A DNA stretch of 64,000 nucleotides, from assembly GCA_023150875.1 (NCBI GenBank), contig JAKLKC010000027.1, forward strand, positions 18,348 to 82,347, given 5' to 3'. The stretch's first letter is position 1, and each line of letters begins with the position of its first letter. The DNA comes from Myxococcota bacterium (GTDB lineage Bacteria > Myxococcota_A > UBA796 > UBA9615 > JAKLKC01). The notes below the pieces were generated by a model. The model was not told the origin of the DNA and ran no database searches. It saw only the letters and a program-made list of their open reading frames with translations. The position numbers and the translations under genes are program-made. Positions 55,490 through 63,994 of this stretch are shown here, piece by piece.

Positions 55490-57333
55490 CGGTCTCGTCC
55501 CGGAGCGCCGGTGGGGCCGGCGGGTGGCGGGGGGGAGTCGGGCCCCGCGGCGGCGGGGTCCAGGGGCCAGGGCGCCCCGGTCCACGCGGCGAAGAGCCCG
55601 CGCTGCTCGGCGGTGGTCTCCTCCAGGGGGAGGACCTGGTACTCGCCGTGCTGCGTGCCCAGCTCGACCCGCCGCTCCAGGAGGCGGTCGTCCCGGAACA
55701 GGGTCAGCGCCACCTGCTCCCCGGGCTTCCGTTCGGCGATCCGAGAGGCGAGGGACGCCCCGTCGATCCGCAGCCCGTCCACCGCCACCACCTCGTCCCC
55801 GGCGGAGAGGCCGGCTCGGTCCGCGGGTCCGCCCGCCAGCACCTCGGCGATCCGGGCGAAGCCCCGCGCGTCGTCCAGCCTCGCCCCCAGGGAGGCCTTG
55901 GCCGCCTTGGGGTCGCCCCTCTGCAAGCGAAGCCCGGCGGCGGCGAGGGCCTCATCGACGGGGAGCTCGTCGGTCCCCGCCACGTAGCGCTCGAAGAACT
56001 CCCCCCAGGCCCCGCCCGAGACCTCCTCCACCGCCGGCAGCACGCCGTCCTCGGGGATCCCCGTCCCGTGGGGCAGGGCGTGGCGCCGGTAGAGCAAGCG
56101 CATGACGTCGTCCAGCGAGCGCCGTCCCGCCGTCCCGCGGCGGATCAGCAGGTCCATGCACAGGGCGAGCAGGGAGCCCTTGAGGTAATACGAGACGGTG
56201 GAGTTCCGGGTGTGCTCGTCCCGGCGGTAGAGCTTGATCCAGGCGTCGTAGCTGGCCAGCTCCAGGGACTGGAGCCGGCGCCCCGGCGTCTCGTCCAGGG
56301 CCTTCAGGTCCCGGGCCAGCAGCACGAGGTACTCGGTGGTCGAGATCAGCCCGGCCCGCCTCACCAAGAGGTTGTCGTAGTACGAGGTGACCCCCTCCAT
56401 GAGCCAGAGGAGTCGCGTGTGGTTCTCGGTCTCGTAGTCGTAGCGACGGAACGCGGCGGGCCGCAGTCTCTTGACGTTCCAGGCGTGGAAGTGCTCGTGG
56501 CTCGCGAGGCCCAGCACGTCGATGTACCGGTCCCGGGCCTGGAAGTCCCACCTCCCGACGGAGAGCACCGAGGAGTCCATGTGCTCCAGCCCCCCCCGGG
56601 AGCCGGCGGGGCCGAGGTGCACGATGAAGGTGTATCGCGGATAGGGCAGCCCGCCCCACATCTCCGCCTGGGTCTCGACGATCGTCCCCACGTCCCGGGC
56701 CAGACGCTCCCGGTCCTCGTTGCCGGAGCCGGCGAAGGCGACCCGCACCGTCCGGCCCGCGGCGGCGACCTCCCGGACCTCGTGGGGCCCCACCTCGAAC
56801 GGGGAGTCGTAGAGCTCGTCGAAGTCCCGGGCCCGGAAGGTCCGGCCCCCCCCATCCGGCAAGGGCTCGAGGGCGGTGGCGATCCCCCAGCCCGCCGGGG
56901 CCTCCACCTCGACGTCCACGGGAAGCCCCGGGTGCCCCAGGGGGAAAGGGAAGAGTCCGGTGCCGTTCCAGAAGGCGTGGGAGTCGTCCAGGTGGCAGGT
57001 GCGGACGCTCCACTCCCGGGCGAAGACCCGGAATCTCGCCTCGATGGTCCCGCCGGCCTCCCGGGCGTCGATCCGCCAGCGGTTCTTCGCCACCTTCCGG
57101 AAGGGCAGCGCCCGCCCGTCCCCGCCCCGGCACTCCATCCCCTCGACGTGTCTCTCGAACTCGCGCACCAGGTAGGAGCCGGGGATCCAGGTGGGGAACA
57201 CCAGGGTCAGCTCGGGCTCGCCCCACCCCCGGGTCCGCATCTCCACGTGGAAGAGGTGGCTCTCGGGGCGGGGCATCGAGACGTGGAAGCGCAGGTCGGT
57301 CAAGGGGACGACTCCGTTCGCGTTCCGGCGCAT
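55486..57333 (-). CDS. M61-family metallopeptidase with C-terminal PDZ domain
   Basis: A ~615-residue glycyl-aminopeptidase-type enzyme. An N-terminal beta domain (RFHVSMPRPESHLFHVEM, FPTWIPGSYLVREFERHVEG) precedes the zinc motif HEHFHAWNVKRLRP (279-292) and the third ligand region ENHTRLLWLMEGVTSYYDN. A PDZ domain covers about residues 480-570 (VLAGGPADRAGLSAGDEVVAVDGLRI). No signal peptide is visible, so it is cytoplasmic or exported by another route. Start choice: ATG 57333; a GTG nine codons upstream lies within a dispersed repeat and is less likely. It is the first gene of a pair with ygfZ and is divergent from the FG-GAP lipoprotein. Confidence 0.9.
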   Translation of the reverse strand: MRRNANGVVPLTDLRFHVSMPRPESHLFHVEMRTRGWGEPELTLVFPTWIPGSYLVREFERHVEGMECRGGDGRALPFRKVAKNRWRIDAREAGGTIEARFRVFAREWSVRTCHLDDSHAFWNGTGLFPFPLGHPGLPVDVEVEAPAGWGIATALEPLPDGGGRTFRARDFDELYDSPFEVGPHEVREVAAAGRTVRVAFAGSGNEDRERLARDVGTIVETQAEMWGGLPYPRYTFIVHLGPAGSRGGLEHMDSSVLSVGRWDFQARDRYIDVLGLASHEHFHAWNVKRLRPAAFRRYDYETENHTRLLWLMEGVTSYYDNLLVRRAGLISTTEYLVLLARDLKALDETPGRRLQSLELASYDAWIKLYRRDEHTRNSTVSYYLKGSLLALCMDLLIRRGTAGRRSLDDVMRLLYRRHALPHGTGIPEDGVLPAVEEVSGGAWGEFFERYVAGTDELPVDEALAAAGLRLQRGDPKAAKASLGARLDDARGFARIAEVLAGGPADRAGLSAGDEVVAVDGLRIDGASLASRIAERKPGEQVALTLFRDDRLLERRVELGTQHGEYQVLPLEETTAEQRGLFAAWTGAPWPLDPAAAGPDSPPPPAGPTGAPGRDR

Positions 57334-57346
57334 GATAAGCGCGGAC

Positions 57347-57383
57347 GGGGTGTCAGGCACCTACACTTTTACATTTCGCCGCC
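57347..57383. repeat. Dispersed repeat, copy 2, with GGTG-TCAGG-CACC hairpin
   Basis: Contains GGTGTCAGGCACC (57349-57361; arms GGTG/CACC), TACACT, TTTTA and CATTTCGCCGCC. The related copy is at 10415-10450. It lies immediately upstream of the M61 peptidase ATG, so the AT-rich segment may also serve its promoter region. Confidence 0.5.
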
Positions 57384-57493
57384 CGCTCCTCGGGCTGGAC
57401 GGCGAGGGCCGATCGTGCTGGACTGTCGGCGCGTCGCGGTGCGGTGGCCGCCTACCGGGCCGGCGCGCGGCCTGACGCGGGGGTTCTTCGCGG

Positions 57494-59434
57494 TTGAGGA
57501 CGGATCCGGACGGAACGCGCCGCGGCGTCCCCGCGGTCCTCCTGGTCGCCGCCCTGGCGACGTCGGGGTGCTCCGGCTTCGATCCCCTGGGTCAACGGGG
57601 GGACGGCGCCGACGACGACTCCGCCGCCGCCGACGACGACGGGACGGCGGGGGCCTGCGTCGAGCTGGTCCCGGCGGCGGCGGGCCCCCCCGATACCGGT
57701 TGCACCTCCACCGAGCCTTACGAGGTCTTCCAGCCCACCATGGAGCGCCTCTGGCAGTGGACCGCTCCGGAAGCGGAGCCGGAGCACGACCAGGTCCTGA
57801 GCATCCCCCTGGTGATCGACCTGGACGACGACGACGGGGACGGGCAGTACGGGGGCGCGGGGGACGTGCCCGATGTCGTCTTCATCGGCATGGCCGAGCA
57901 GGCGTGGGACGCCAAGGGGCTGCTCCGGGCGGCGCGGGGGGACGACGGGACGGAGTTGTGGCACGACGCCAGCCTCACCGAGCTGCCCAGCGGCTTCGCC
58001 CCCGCCGCCGGCGAGCTGGTGCCCTCGTCCCCGGGCCCGGAGATCGTCGTCAAGACCGTCGACAACCGGATCGTGTGCTACTCGGCGGCGGGGGCGATCC
58101 TGTGGGAGACGCCCATCTCGGAGACGATGAAGTCCGGGGCGATCTCGCTGCACGACATGGACCACGACGGCGAGCCCGAGGTGATCTACGGCCGCGCGAT
58201 CCTCGGGGGGCGGGAGGGCACCCTGTACGGCATGGGGGAGTACGGCGCCGGCAAGTCCCACAGCAGCTTCCCGCTGAGCTACGCCGTGGACCTGGACGGG
58301 GATGGGGAGCTGGAGGTGGTGGTGGGGAACGCCGCCTACCGCAAGGACGGCTCGGCCCTCTGGTACAACGGCCTCGAGGACGGGACGACGGCGGTGGGGG
58401 ACTTCGACCTGGACGGGGATCCCGAGGTGGTGGTCTCGTCCGAGGGGGCGCTGCGCCTCCAGGACCACCTGGGGGACCTGCTGTGGGGGCCGGTGGACAC
58501 GCTGGGGGAGGCCTCCAACGGCGCGCCGCCCACCGTGGCGGACTTCGACGGGGACGGCCTGCCGGAGATCGGGATCGCCGACGTGGACTACTACCAGGTG
58601 TACGACACGGATGGCTCGCTCCTGTGGTCCCACGAGACCGCAGAGTCATCGTCGGGGTTCACGGGTTCGACGGTCTTCGACTTCAACGGGGACGGGACGG
58701 CGGAGGTGGTGTACGCCGACGAGGAGGTGATGTACGTGTTCGAGGGGCCGACGGGGGTCATCCTCTTCGAGGAGCCGGAGCACAGCAGCCGGACCAACAT
58801 CGAGTACCCGGTGATCGTGGACGTGGACGGCGACGGCGAGGCGGACATCGTGCTGACCTCCAACGTGGTCTTCGAGGAGTCCGGGTGGGACGGGGTGACG
58901 GCCCTGCGGGGCACCAACGAGAGCGGGTGGTGGGCCACGCGCCGGATCTGGAACCAGCACGCCTACTTCGTGGACAACGTCCTGGACGACGGCACCATCC
59001 CCCAGCACCAGCCGGACCCCTGGGAGGTCCACAACAGCTTCCGCCAGGCCCGCCCGGCGACGGGTTGGGACGGCTACCCCGTGCCCGACCTGGTGCCCCT
59101 GGTGGATGCCGTCTGCCTGGACCGGTGCCCCGAGCGCGTCGCCGTCGCCTTCCGGGTGTGGAACCGCGGTGCCGACCGCGTGACGTCGGGCCTGCCCGTG
59201 ACCCTTTGGGACCCCTCCACCGGCACCGTGCTGGCGACCCACTACGTGGGGGAGCCCATCGAGGCCGGATGGACCTCCTCCACCCAAGAGATCTCCTTCG
59301 ACCCCGCCACCGCCCCCACCGCGTCCACCGACCTGGTGCTGCGGGTGGACACCTTCGCCTCTGGCGATGGCATCCACGTGGAGTGCGACGAAGGGAACAA
59401 CGAGGCGGCCGTCGCGGGGGTCGGGTGTCCGTGA
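57494..59434 (+). CDS. Lipoprotein with Asp-rich spacer and FG-GAP/VCBS repeats
   Basis: A 646-residue predicted outer-envelope lipoprotein starting at TTG 57494. The signal peptide ends in the lipobox LATSGC. An Asp/Ala spacer (GDGADDDSAAADDDGTAG) follows, then about seven FG-GAP/VCBS-type repeats with calcium-loop DxDxDG patterns (LVIDLDDDDGDG, DMDHDGEPEVIYG, DLDGDGELEVVVG, DFDGDGLPEIGIAD, DFNGDGTAEVVYAD, DVDGDGEADIVLT). They probably form a beta-propeller. The C-terminal ~110 residues look like a CARDB-type beta domain (FRVWNRGADRVTSGLPVTLWD, CDEGNNEAAV). Function is unknown; adhesion or surface scaffolding is plausible. An ATG start is not available near the signal peptide. Confidence 0.8.
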   Translation: MRTDPDGTRRGVPAVLLVAALATSGCSGFDPLGQRGDGADDDSAAADDDGTAGACVELVPAAAGPPDTGCTSTEPYEVFQPTMERLWQWTAPEAEPEHDQVLSIPLVIDLDDDDGDGQYGGAGDVPDVVFIGMAEQAWDAKGLLRAARGDDGTELWHDASLTELPSGFAPAAGELVPSSPGPEIVVKTVDNRIVCYSAAGAILWETPISETMKSGAISLHDMDHDGEPEVIYGRAILGGREGTLYGMGEYGAGKSHSSFPLSYAVDLDGDGELEVVVGNAAYRKDGSALWYNGLEDGTTAVGDFDLDGDPEVVVSSEGALRLQDHLGDLLWGPVDTLGEASNGAPPTVADFDGDGLPEIGIADVDYYQVYDTDGSLLWSHETAESSSGFTGSTVFDFNGDGTAEVVYADEEVMYVFEGPTGVILFEEPEHSSRTNIEYPVIVDVDGDGEADIVLTSNVVFEESGWDGVTALRGTNESGWWATRRIWNQHAYFVDNVLDDGTIPQHQPDPWEVHNSFRQARPATGWDGYPVPDLVPLVDAVCLDRCPERVAVAFRVWNRGADRVTSGLPVTLWDPSTGTVLATHYVGEPIEAGWTSSTQEISFDPATAPTASTDLVLRVDTFASGDGIHVECDEGNNEAAVAGVGCP

Positions 59435-59514
59435 GGGCCATTCCGGCCACGAGAACCGCGGCGGATCGCCAAGGGGGGGTCGCCACCCGCGCCCCGATCT
59501 GCCAGGATCCGCCC

Positions 59515-60159
59515 ATGGAGACTGCAACGACGTTGGTCCCTGGCTCCCCGATCGCGCCGTCGGCCGCCCCGCGCCGCCGCTTCCTCGTCCCCCTCGCCCT
59601 CGCCGCGACCCTCGCCGCGGGGATCGGCTTTCCCCGGGGCACGGACGCGGGGGGCCGCACGACGCCGGAGGAGGCGGTGCTGCAAGCGCCCTATGTCGCA
59701 GTGGCGACGCCCGACAGCCACGAGCTGGAGCTGCTCCGGATCGGGGAGACCCGGGAGGTGAAGCGCCACGGGATGTGGACGGGCTACAAGGTGGCGCGTG
59801 TCGTCGTCGACCGCACGCGGGCGAGGACGCCCCAGCCTGGGGAGGTCGTGCGGGTGCGCGAGAAGTGCGACGCGTGCGTGGAGCTGCCCACCACCGCGAC
59901 GCGGCGGGGGAACGGCTGGCTGATCCTCCAGGACTCCGTTCCGCCAGTACGCGAGGAGTTCACCGTCGCCGAGCTGCGCTACCGCGTCATGCCCCACCGG
60001 GGCCAGCCGGTGATCCTCTTCCTCGACCGCGCGCCCCAGGGGGGCCCGGGGGCGGCCGGAGATCCCGAGGGGTGGGTCCACCACGGATCCCGGGTGTCCC
60101 CGACGAAGTGGGACCCGGACGTGGAGGCCCGGATCAAGGCGGCGGCGGGGCTGCCCTGA
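59515..60159 (+). CDS. Exported protein of unknown function
   Basis: A 214-residue protein not recognised. The N-terminus has a basic segment and a hydrophobic stretch (RRRFLVPLALAATLAAGIGFPRGTDAGG) that reads as a signal peptide or membrane anchor. The mature part is beta-rich and has one Cys pair (REKCDACVEL) that could bind metal or form a disulfide. KRHGMWTGYKVARVVVDRTRARTPQPGEVVRVRE suggests a small barrel-like domain. It follows the FG-GAP lipoprotein by 80 bases and converges on the M28 peptidase gene, 19 bases away. Confidence 0.65.
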   Translation: METATTLVPGSPIAPSAAPRRRFLVPLALAATLAAGIGFPRGTDAGGRTTPEEAVLQAPYVAVATPDSHELELLRIGETREVKRHGMWTGYKVARVVVDRTRARTPQPGEVVRVREKCDACVELPTTATRRGNGWLILQDSVPPVREEFTVAELRYRVMPHRGQPVILFLDRAPQGGPGAAGDPEGWVHHGSRVSPTKWDPDVEARIKAAAGLP

Positions 60160-60178
60160 CGGCCGGTCGGGGGGAGCG

Positions 60179-61648
60179 TCAGGGGGCTGCGCCCCCCGGC
60201 GGGGGCCGGGGGAGCGACTCGGGGATCTCGGCCAGCCAGTAGGCCAGGACAGCCACCGCCGCGACGTTCCGCGCGAGCAGCTTCGGGTCGACCTTGTCGA
60301 AGGTGTCGGCGGCGGTGTGGTGGATCGGCCAGTAGCCGCTCATGTCCTGGTCCAGGCCGAAGCCGGGGACCCCCGCCGTCACCAGCGGGCCGATGTCCGC
60401 CCCGCCGTGGGCCAGCCGCAGGTGAGCCGCCGAGAGGGGCTCCAACAGGACCCCCACACCCCGAAGCCGGTCCATGACCTCCCCCGCCAGCGGCGACTCC
60501 GCCCCGCCGTCCCCGCCCCCCGGGACGTGGACGCGGAACCCCAGCGGGGCCCCCGACCCGGTGTCGGCCTCGACGGCGGCCACGTGCCGGGGGAGCTCGT
60601 CCCGATGCTGCTCGGCGTATGCGCGGGCACCGCGCAGGCCGTTCTCCTCGTTCGTGTAGAACACCACGCGCACCGTCCGCCGCGGGCGTTGGGGCAGGGC
60701 GCCTATCAGCCGCGCCGCCTCCAGCACCGTCACGCAGCCGGCGCCGTCGTCCTGGGCCCCCTGACCCACGTCCCAGGAGTCCAGGTGGCAGCCGAGCACC
60801 ACCACCTCGCCGGGGTGCTCCCGCCCTCGCACCTCCCCCACCACGTTGGCCGAGGTCCCGTCGGGCGCCGTGCGGGCCCCCATCTCGAGTCGCACCCGGG
60901 GCACGATCCCCCGGTCGGCGAGGCGGTGGAGGGAGGCCGCGTCCTCCACCGTCAGGGCGGCGGCGGGGATCCGCGGGGCGTCGCCGGCGTAGCCCAGGGC
61001 GCCGGTGTGGGGGGTCGAGAGGCTGGTGGGGGTGACGGAGCGGATCAGGACCGCTACGGCGCCCAGGCGGGCCGCGGCGCTGGCCCCCCTTCCACGGTAC
61101 GCGACCGTCTCGCCGTAGTCGGTGAACGGCACGTCGAAGAGCACGATCCGCCCCCTCACCGCCTCCCCGAGGGACTCCAGGTGGGCGAAGTCACGGGCGA
61201 CCACCACGTCGGCCTCGATCCCCCCGGGGGGAGTACCCACGCTGCCCCCCAGGCCCAGCATGGGCAGGGGGCGCTCCAGGGGGTGGAGCAGGGTGGCGCG
61301 CTCCTCCCCCCGGATCCACACCGGCACCTTCACCTCCTCGGCCCGGACCCCCTCCAGGCCGCCGGCCCGCATGCGTTCCATGGACCAGGCGACGGCCCTG
61401 TCCAGGGCCTCGCTCCCGGCGAGACGGTTCCCGATCCGGTCGCAGAGGTCTGCCAGGTCCTGGTACGCGCGCCGGGACACCAGGGCGGCGCCGATCAGCC
61501 GGGCCGAGGCCTCCTCCACGGGATCCCGGGGACCCGGCGCCGACACCGTCGTCCCCGCATCCCGTGGCCTCGCGGCGCGGCCGTCGGCGGCGAGCACCGC
61601 GACGGCGGCGAGGCCCACTCCCGCCGCCACCCGCGCCGCCCGCGTCAC
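60179..61648 (-). CDS. M28-family zinc metallopeptidase
   Basis: A 489-residue exported peptidase. GTG 61648 starts a hydrophobic signal or anchor (VTRAARVAAGVGLAAVAVLAAD). A PA-like domain inserted near residues 170-260 precedes the catalytic domain. Zinc ligands are the His and Asp in GCHLDSWDVGQGAQDDGAG, the Glu pair in YTNEENGLRGA, the Asp in VEADTGSG, and the His in WPIHHTAADTFDKVD. This matches plasma glutamate carboxypeptidase/aminopeptidase-like M28 enzymes. The start overlaps the PlsC stop (GTGA), so the two genes are coupled, although their roles differ. Confidence 0.9.
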   Translation of the reverse strand: MTRAARVAAGVGLAAVAVLAADGRAARPRDAGTTVSAPGPRDPVEEASARLIGAALVSRRAYQDLADLCDRIGNRLAGSEALDRAVAWSMERMRAGGLEGVRAEEVKVPVWIRGEERATLLHPLERPLPMLGLGGSVGTPPGGIEADVVVARDFAHLESLGEAVRGRIVLFDVPFTDYGETVAYRGRGASAAARLGAVAVLIRSVTPTSLSTPHTGALGYAGDAPRIPAAALTVEDAASLHRLADRGIVPRVRLEMGARTAPDGTSANVVGEVRGREHPGEVVVLGCHLDSWDVGQGAQDDGAGCVTVLEAARLIGALPQRPRRTVRVVFYTNEENGLRGARAYAEQHRDELPRHVAAVEADTGSGAPLGFRVHVPGGGDGGAESPLAGEVMDRLRGVGVLLEPLSAAHLRLAHGGADIGPLVTAGVPGFGLDQDMSGYWPIHHTAADTFDKVDPKLLARNVAAVAVLAYWLAEIPESLPRPPPGGAAP

Positions 61649-62475
61649 GGCCGGCGCTCCAGGGCCGCCGGCTCCTCCTGGCGCCGCGCCTCCTCCCACC
61701 CCAGCGGACGCTGCTCCGGGCCCAGGCCCGCGGCGAGGGTACGGTGGACCAGCGCGACGTGCTCGTCGATGGTCTCCGCGCGCCAAGAGCGAGTGTCGAT
61801 GGGGGGCAGGACGTCGATGTACATGGTCATCGGGTGGAAAGTGAGGGCGTGCTTGCGCCACGCCTTGTGGGCGTCGTGGACCACCACCGGCACGATGGGC
61901 AACCCGGTGGCGAGGGCGAGGTGGGCGAACCCCTTCTTGAGGGTGGGACGGAGGCGGCCGTCGGCGCTCCGCGTCCCCTCCGGCCACATCCACGCCCCCA
62001 GGCGCAGGCGGCGCATGACTTCGGCGGTGCGGGCGAGGGCCGACACGGCGCTGCCCCGGTTGTCACGGTCCAGCAGGAGGTGGCCCGTCAGGTAGTACAC
62101 CTGTCCGAAGAAGGGAGTCTTCGCGATCTCCTTCTTGGCCACCCCGCAACCCCCGAAGGGGCATAGCCACATGCCGGCGAAGGCGTCCAGGGTGGAGACG
62201 TGGTTCTCGACGTAGATCGCCGGGAACGAAGCCGCCAGGCGCTCCCGGTTGCGGATCACCGGCTTCACCCCCGCGATGAAGAGGATCCCACGCCCGAGCA
62301 CCTTCCCGCACAGGTTCCCCGCCCGGATCCGCAGCCCGCGCCAGGGGAGCAGCGGGATGGTGACGGCGATGAAGGCGAGACTCACCGTCATCATGTAGAC
62401 GAACCCCACCACCAGGCGGAGGATCGACGCGATCCGCAGGCCCGGGGAGACGGGCTCGTCGGCAGTGGGGGGCAC
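61645..62475 (-). CDS. plsC: 1-acyl-sn-glycerol-3-phosphate acyltransferase (PlsC-like)
   Basis: About 276 residues. A hydrophobic helix (LVVGFVYMMTVSLAFIAVTIPLL) anchors it at the membrane. The acyltransferase motifs are NHVSTLD (NHx4D, catalytic), KKEIAKTPFFGQVYYLTG, and WPEGTRS (glycerophosphate binding), followed by GLPIVPVVVHD. It adds the second acyl chain to make phosphatidic acid. The start is taken at GTG 62475 with GAGGTG upstream; the frame is open to 62589, but the added residues are unlike the family. The motif FFGQVYYLTGHLLLDRDNRGSA fits PlsC well. The M28 gene follows with overlap. Confidence 0.88.
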   Translation of the reverse strand: MPPTADEPVSPGLRIASILRLVVGFVYMMTVSLAFIAVTIPLLPWRGLRIRAGNLCGKVLGRGILFIAGVKPVIRNRERLAASFPAIYVENHVSTLDAFAGMWLCPFGGCGVAKKEIAKTPFFGQVYYLTGHLLLDRDNRGSAVSALARTAEVMRRLRLGAWMWPEGTRSADGRLRPTLKKGFAHLALATGLPIVPVVVHDAHKAWRKHALTFHPMTMYIDVLPPIDTRSWRAETIDEHVALVHRTLAAGLGPEQRPLGWEEARRQEEPAALERRP

Positions 62476-62811
62476 GTCGGGGCACCTCGTGGGGGTGGCG
62501 CCGGGCGAGGCGGCTGGGAACTCCGCTGCAGTCCCGGACGAAACAGCCAAGGAGGTGCCGAGGATACACCTTGCCGCCGGGCCTGGCACCCCCCGCCGCG
62601 GCGGAGCCGGGCTGGGCCGGGCTGAACGCGTCCGCCGCGATCCTCGCTCGTCCGCCCTGGAGGCGGGGGATGGAATGCCGTCCCAGGTCGGGGCGTTCTC
62701 GGCAGGCGCTCCGGAGCGGAGCGGCCGCGAGCCTCGCTGTGCCCCGCCGTCGGTCGCCGGGCCGCTCCGCCCTGCTTCTCCTGGATCCGCTCCCCATCAT
62801 CGGAGGGTGCG
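62476..62811. other. 336-base gap between plsC and yceI-like genes
   Basis: This gap holds a 12-base perfect palindrome CGCTCCGGAGCG (62707-62718). It also holds a near-identical 15-base direct repeat, GCCGCGATCCTCGCT (62634-62648) and GCCGCGAGCCTCGCT (62724-62738). No ORF, RNA gene or convincing promoter is recognised, although both divergent genes must start here. Confidence 0.35.
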
Positions 62812-63465
62812 ATGCCTCGCCTCGAGTACCTGTTCCTCGCCTCCATCATCGCCGTGGCGGCGGGCTGCGCCCCCGATCCGGCGGCCGACAAGCCCGCCGC
62901 GGTCGTCGCCGACGTCGCTCCGCCCCCCGCGGACGCCGCCCCTGCTCCCGCCGCCTCCGCTCCCCGCGCCGGCTGGACCCTCGTCGCCGGGGAGAGCAAG
63001 GTGGGCTTCCTGGCCTCGAAGGTGACCAAGAGCCACGAGGGGAGCTTCTCGGACCTGACCGGAGGGCTCGACTGGTCCGGTCGCCCCGAGGGGTCCACGG
63101 TGCGCTTCGCCGTGCCCCTGGCGACGGTCAAGACCGACTCCGAGCGGCTCGACAAGCACCTGCGGTCTCCGGACTTCTTCGACGTGGAACGGTTCCCGGA
63201 GGCGACGTTCGATTCCACCGCCATCGTCCCCGCGGCCGGCGGTGGTGGGCGATACGACGTCACGGGCAACCTCGCCCTGCACGGCGTGACGAAGCAGGTC
63301 ACCTTCCCGGCGACCATCGTCCAGGAGGGGAGCACCGTGCGCGGGCGGGCGGAGTTCTCCATCAACCGCAAGGAGTTCGGCATCGCCTACCCCGGCAAGC
63401 CCGACGACCTGATCCGGGACGATGTCGTGCTCAAGCTGGACGTCGCATGGAGGGCCCCGGGCTGA
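62812..63465 (+). CDS. YceI-family lipoprotein
   Basis: A 217-residue protein with a lipoprotein signal (LASIIAVAAGC) and an Ala/Pro-rich linker of about 30 residues. The lipocalin-like YceI domain starts at WTLVAGESKVGFLASKV and continues with GSTVRFAVPLATVKTDSERLDKHLRSPDFFDVERFPEATFDS, LALHGVTKQVTFPATI, and FSINRKEFGIAYPGKPDDLIRDDVVLKLDV. YceI proteins bind isoprenoid chains or amphiphiles in the periplasm; the ligand here is unknown. The HLRSPDFFDVERFPE block is diagnostic. A small palindromic element begins just after the stop. Confidence 0.92.
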   Translation: MPRLEYLFLASIIAVAAGCAPDPAADKPAAVVADVAPPPADAAPAPAASAPRAGWTLVAGESKVGFLASKVTKSHEGSFSDLTGGLDWSGRPEGSTVRFAVPLATVKTDSERLDKHLRSPDFFDVERFPEATFDSTAIVPAAGGGGRYDVTGNLALHGVTKQVTFPATIVQEGSTVRGRAEFSINRKEFGIAYPGKPDDLIRDDVVLKLDVAWRAPG

Positions 63466-63481
63466 GAGGGCGGTTCACCGC

Positions 63482-63632
63482 ATGCCTGTCGGCCCGGGCC
63501 CCAACCGGAGCAGCTCGGGTTGGGTTCCGTGCCCGAGCCCTTGCCCGGTGCGTCCGGGACAGCATCCCGCTCACGGGCCTGCAGGAATCGCCTGGGTGGG
63601 CCAGTGCCGTTGGATGGCAACCGGATAGGCAT
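63482..63632. mobile_element. 151-base MITE-like element with short inverted ends and a 10-base flanking duplication
   Basis: GGTTCACCGC occurs at both borders (63472-63481 and 63633-63642). The ends are imperfect inverted repeats, ATGCCTGTCGG (63482-63492) and CCGGATAGGCAT (63621-63632). Inside is a strong hairpin with outer arms CCCAACC (63500-63506) and GGTTGGG (63518-63524) and inner GAGC/GCTC arms. It is non-coding. It inserted in the 358-base gap downstream of the YceI gene. The rest of that gap holds the VOC gene promoter. Confidence 0.55.
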
Positions 63633-63717
63633 GGTTCACCGCGTCCTCCGGTGGCGTTGGGGCTCTCCGTTCGCTCTCGTCTCGGATGCACCCATACGAA
63701 AAGCGCACGGGACCTCT

Positions 63718-63746
63718 TGCGCTGAACGGGCGTGCAGTATATCTTG
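63718..63746 (+). promoter_or_regulatory. Promoter candidate for the VOC gene
   Basis: TTGCGC (63718-63723), a 17-base spacer, TATCTT (63741-63746), about 77 bases before the GTG at 63824. Confidence 0.42.
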
Positions 63747-63823
63747 GCGTTCCGCTCGGGCGCCGCGAAGGTGCTCAGGGCGCCCCCCAATCCCGGGGGG
63801 CGGACCATGGAGAGGGAGTTCCC

Positions 63824-63994
63824 GTGACCCACGCCGTCAAGCCGATCCCCGAGGGATACCACACCGTCACCCCCCACATCGTCGTCCGGGGCGCCGAGGA
63901 GGCCATCGCGTTCTACGCTCGGGTGCTCGGCGTCAACTACATTCACCCACCAACGACAATTACACTTCCCCATCCGGGAGCCCGTTCCGGCTGA
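63824..63994 (+). CDS. VOC/glyoxalase-like protein (PhnB/YdcE type), 5' part; sequence diverges near window end
   Basis: GTG 63824 with a strong RBS (GGAGAGGGAG) starts THAVKPIPEGYHTVTPHIVVRGAEEAIAFYARVLGV, the usual N-terminus of PhnB-like VOC proteins of ~130-150 residues. After VLGV (about residue 38) the family pattern stops. The frame continues as NYIHPPTTITLPHPGARSG and ends at 63994, giving only 56 residues. The last ~70 bases are visibly richer in A/T than the rest. An insertion breakpoint, assembly chimera or frameshift near 63935 is likely. Function cannot be assigned to such a remnant. Confidence 0.6.
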   Translation: MTHAVKPIPEGYHTVTPHIVVRGAEEAIAFYARVLGVNYIHPPTTITLPHPGARSG

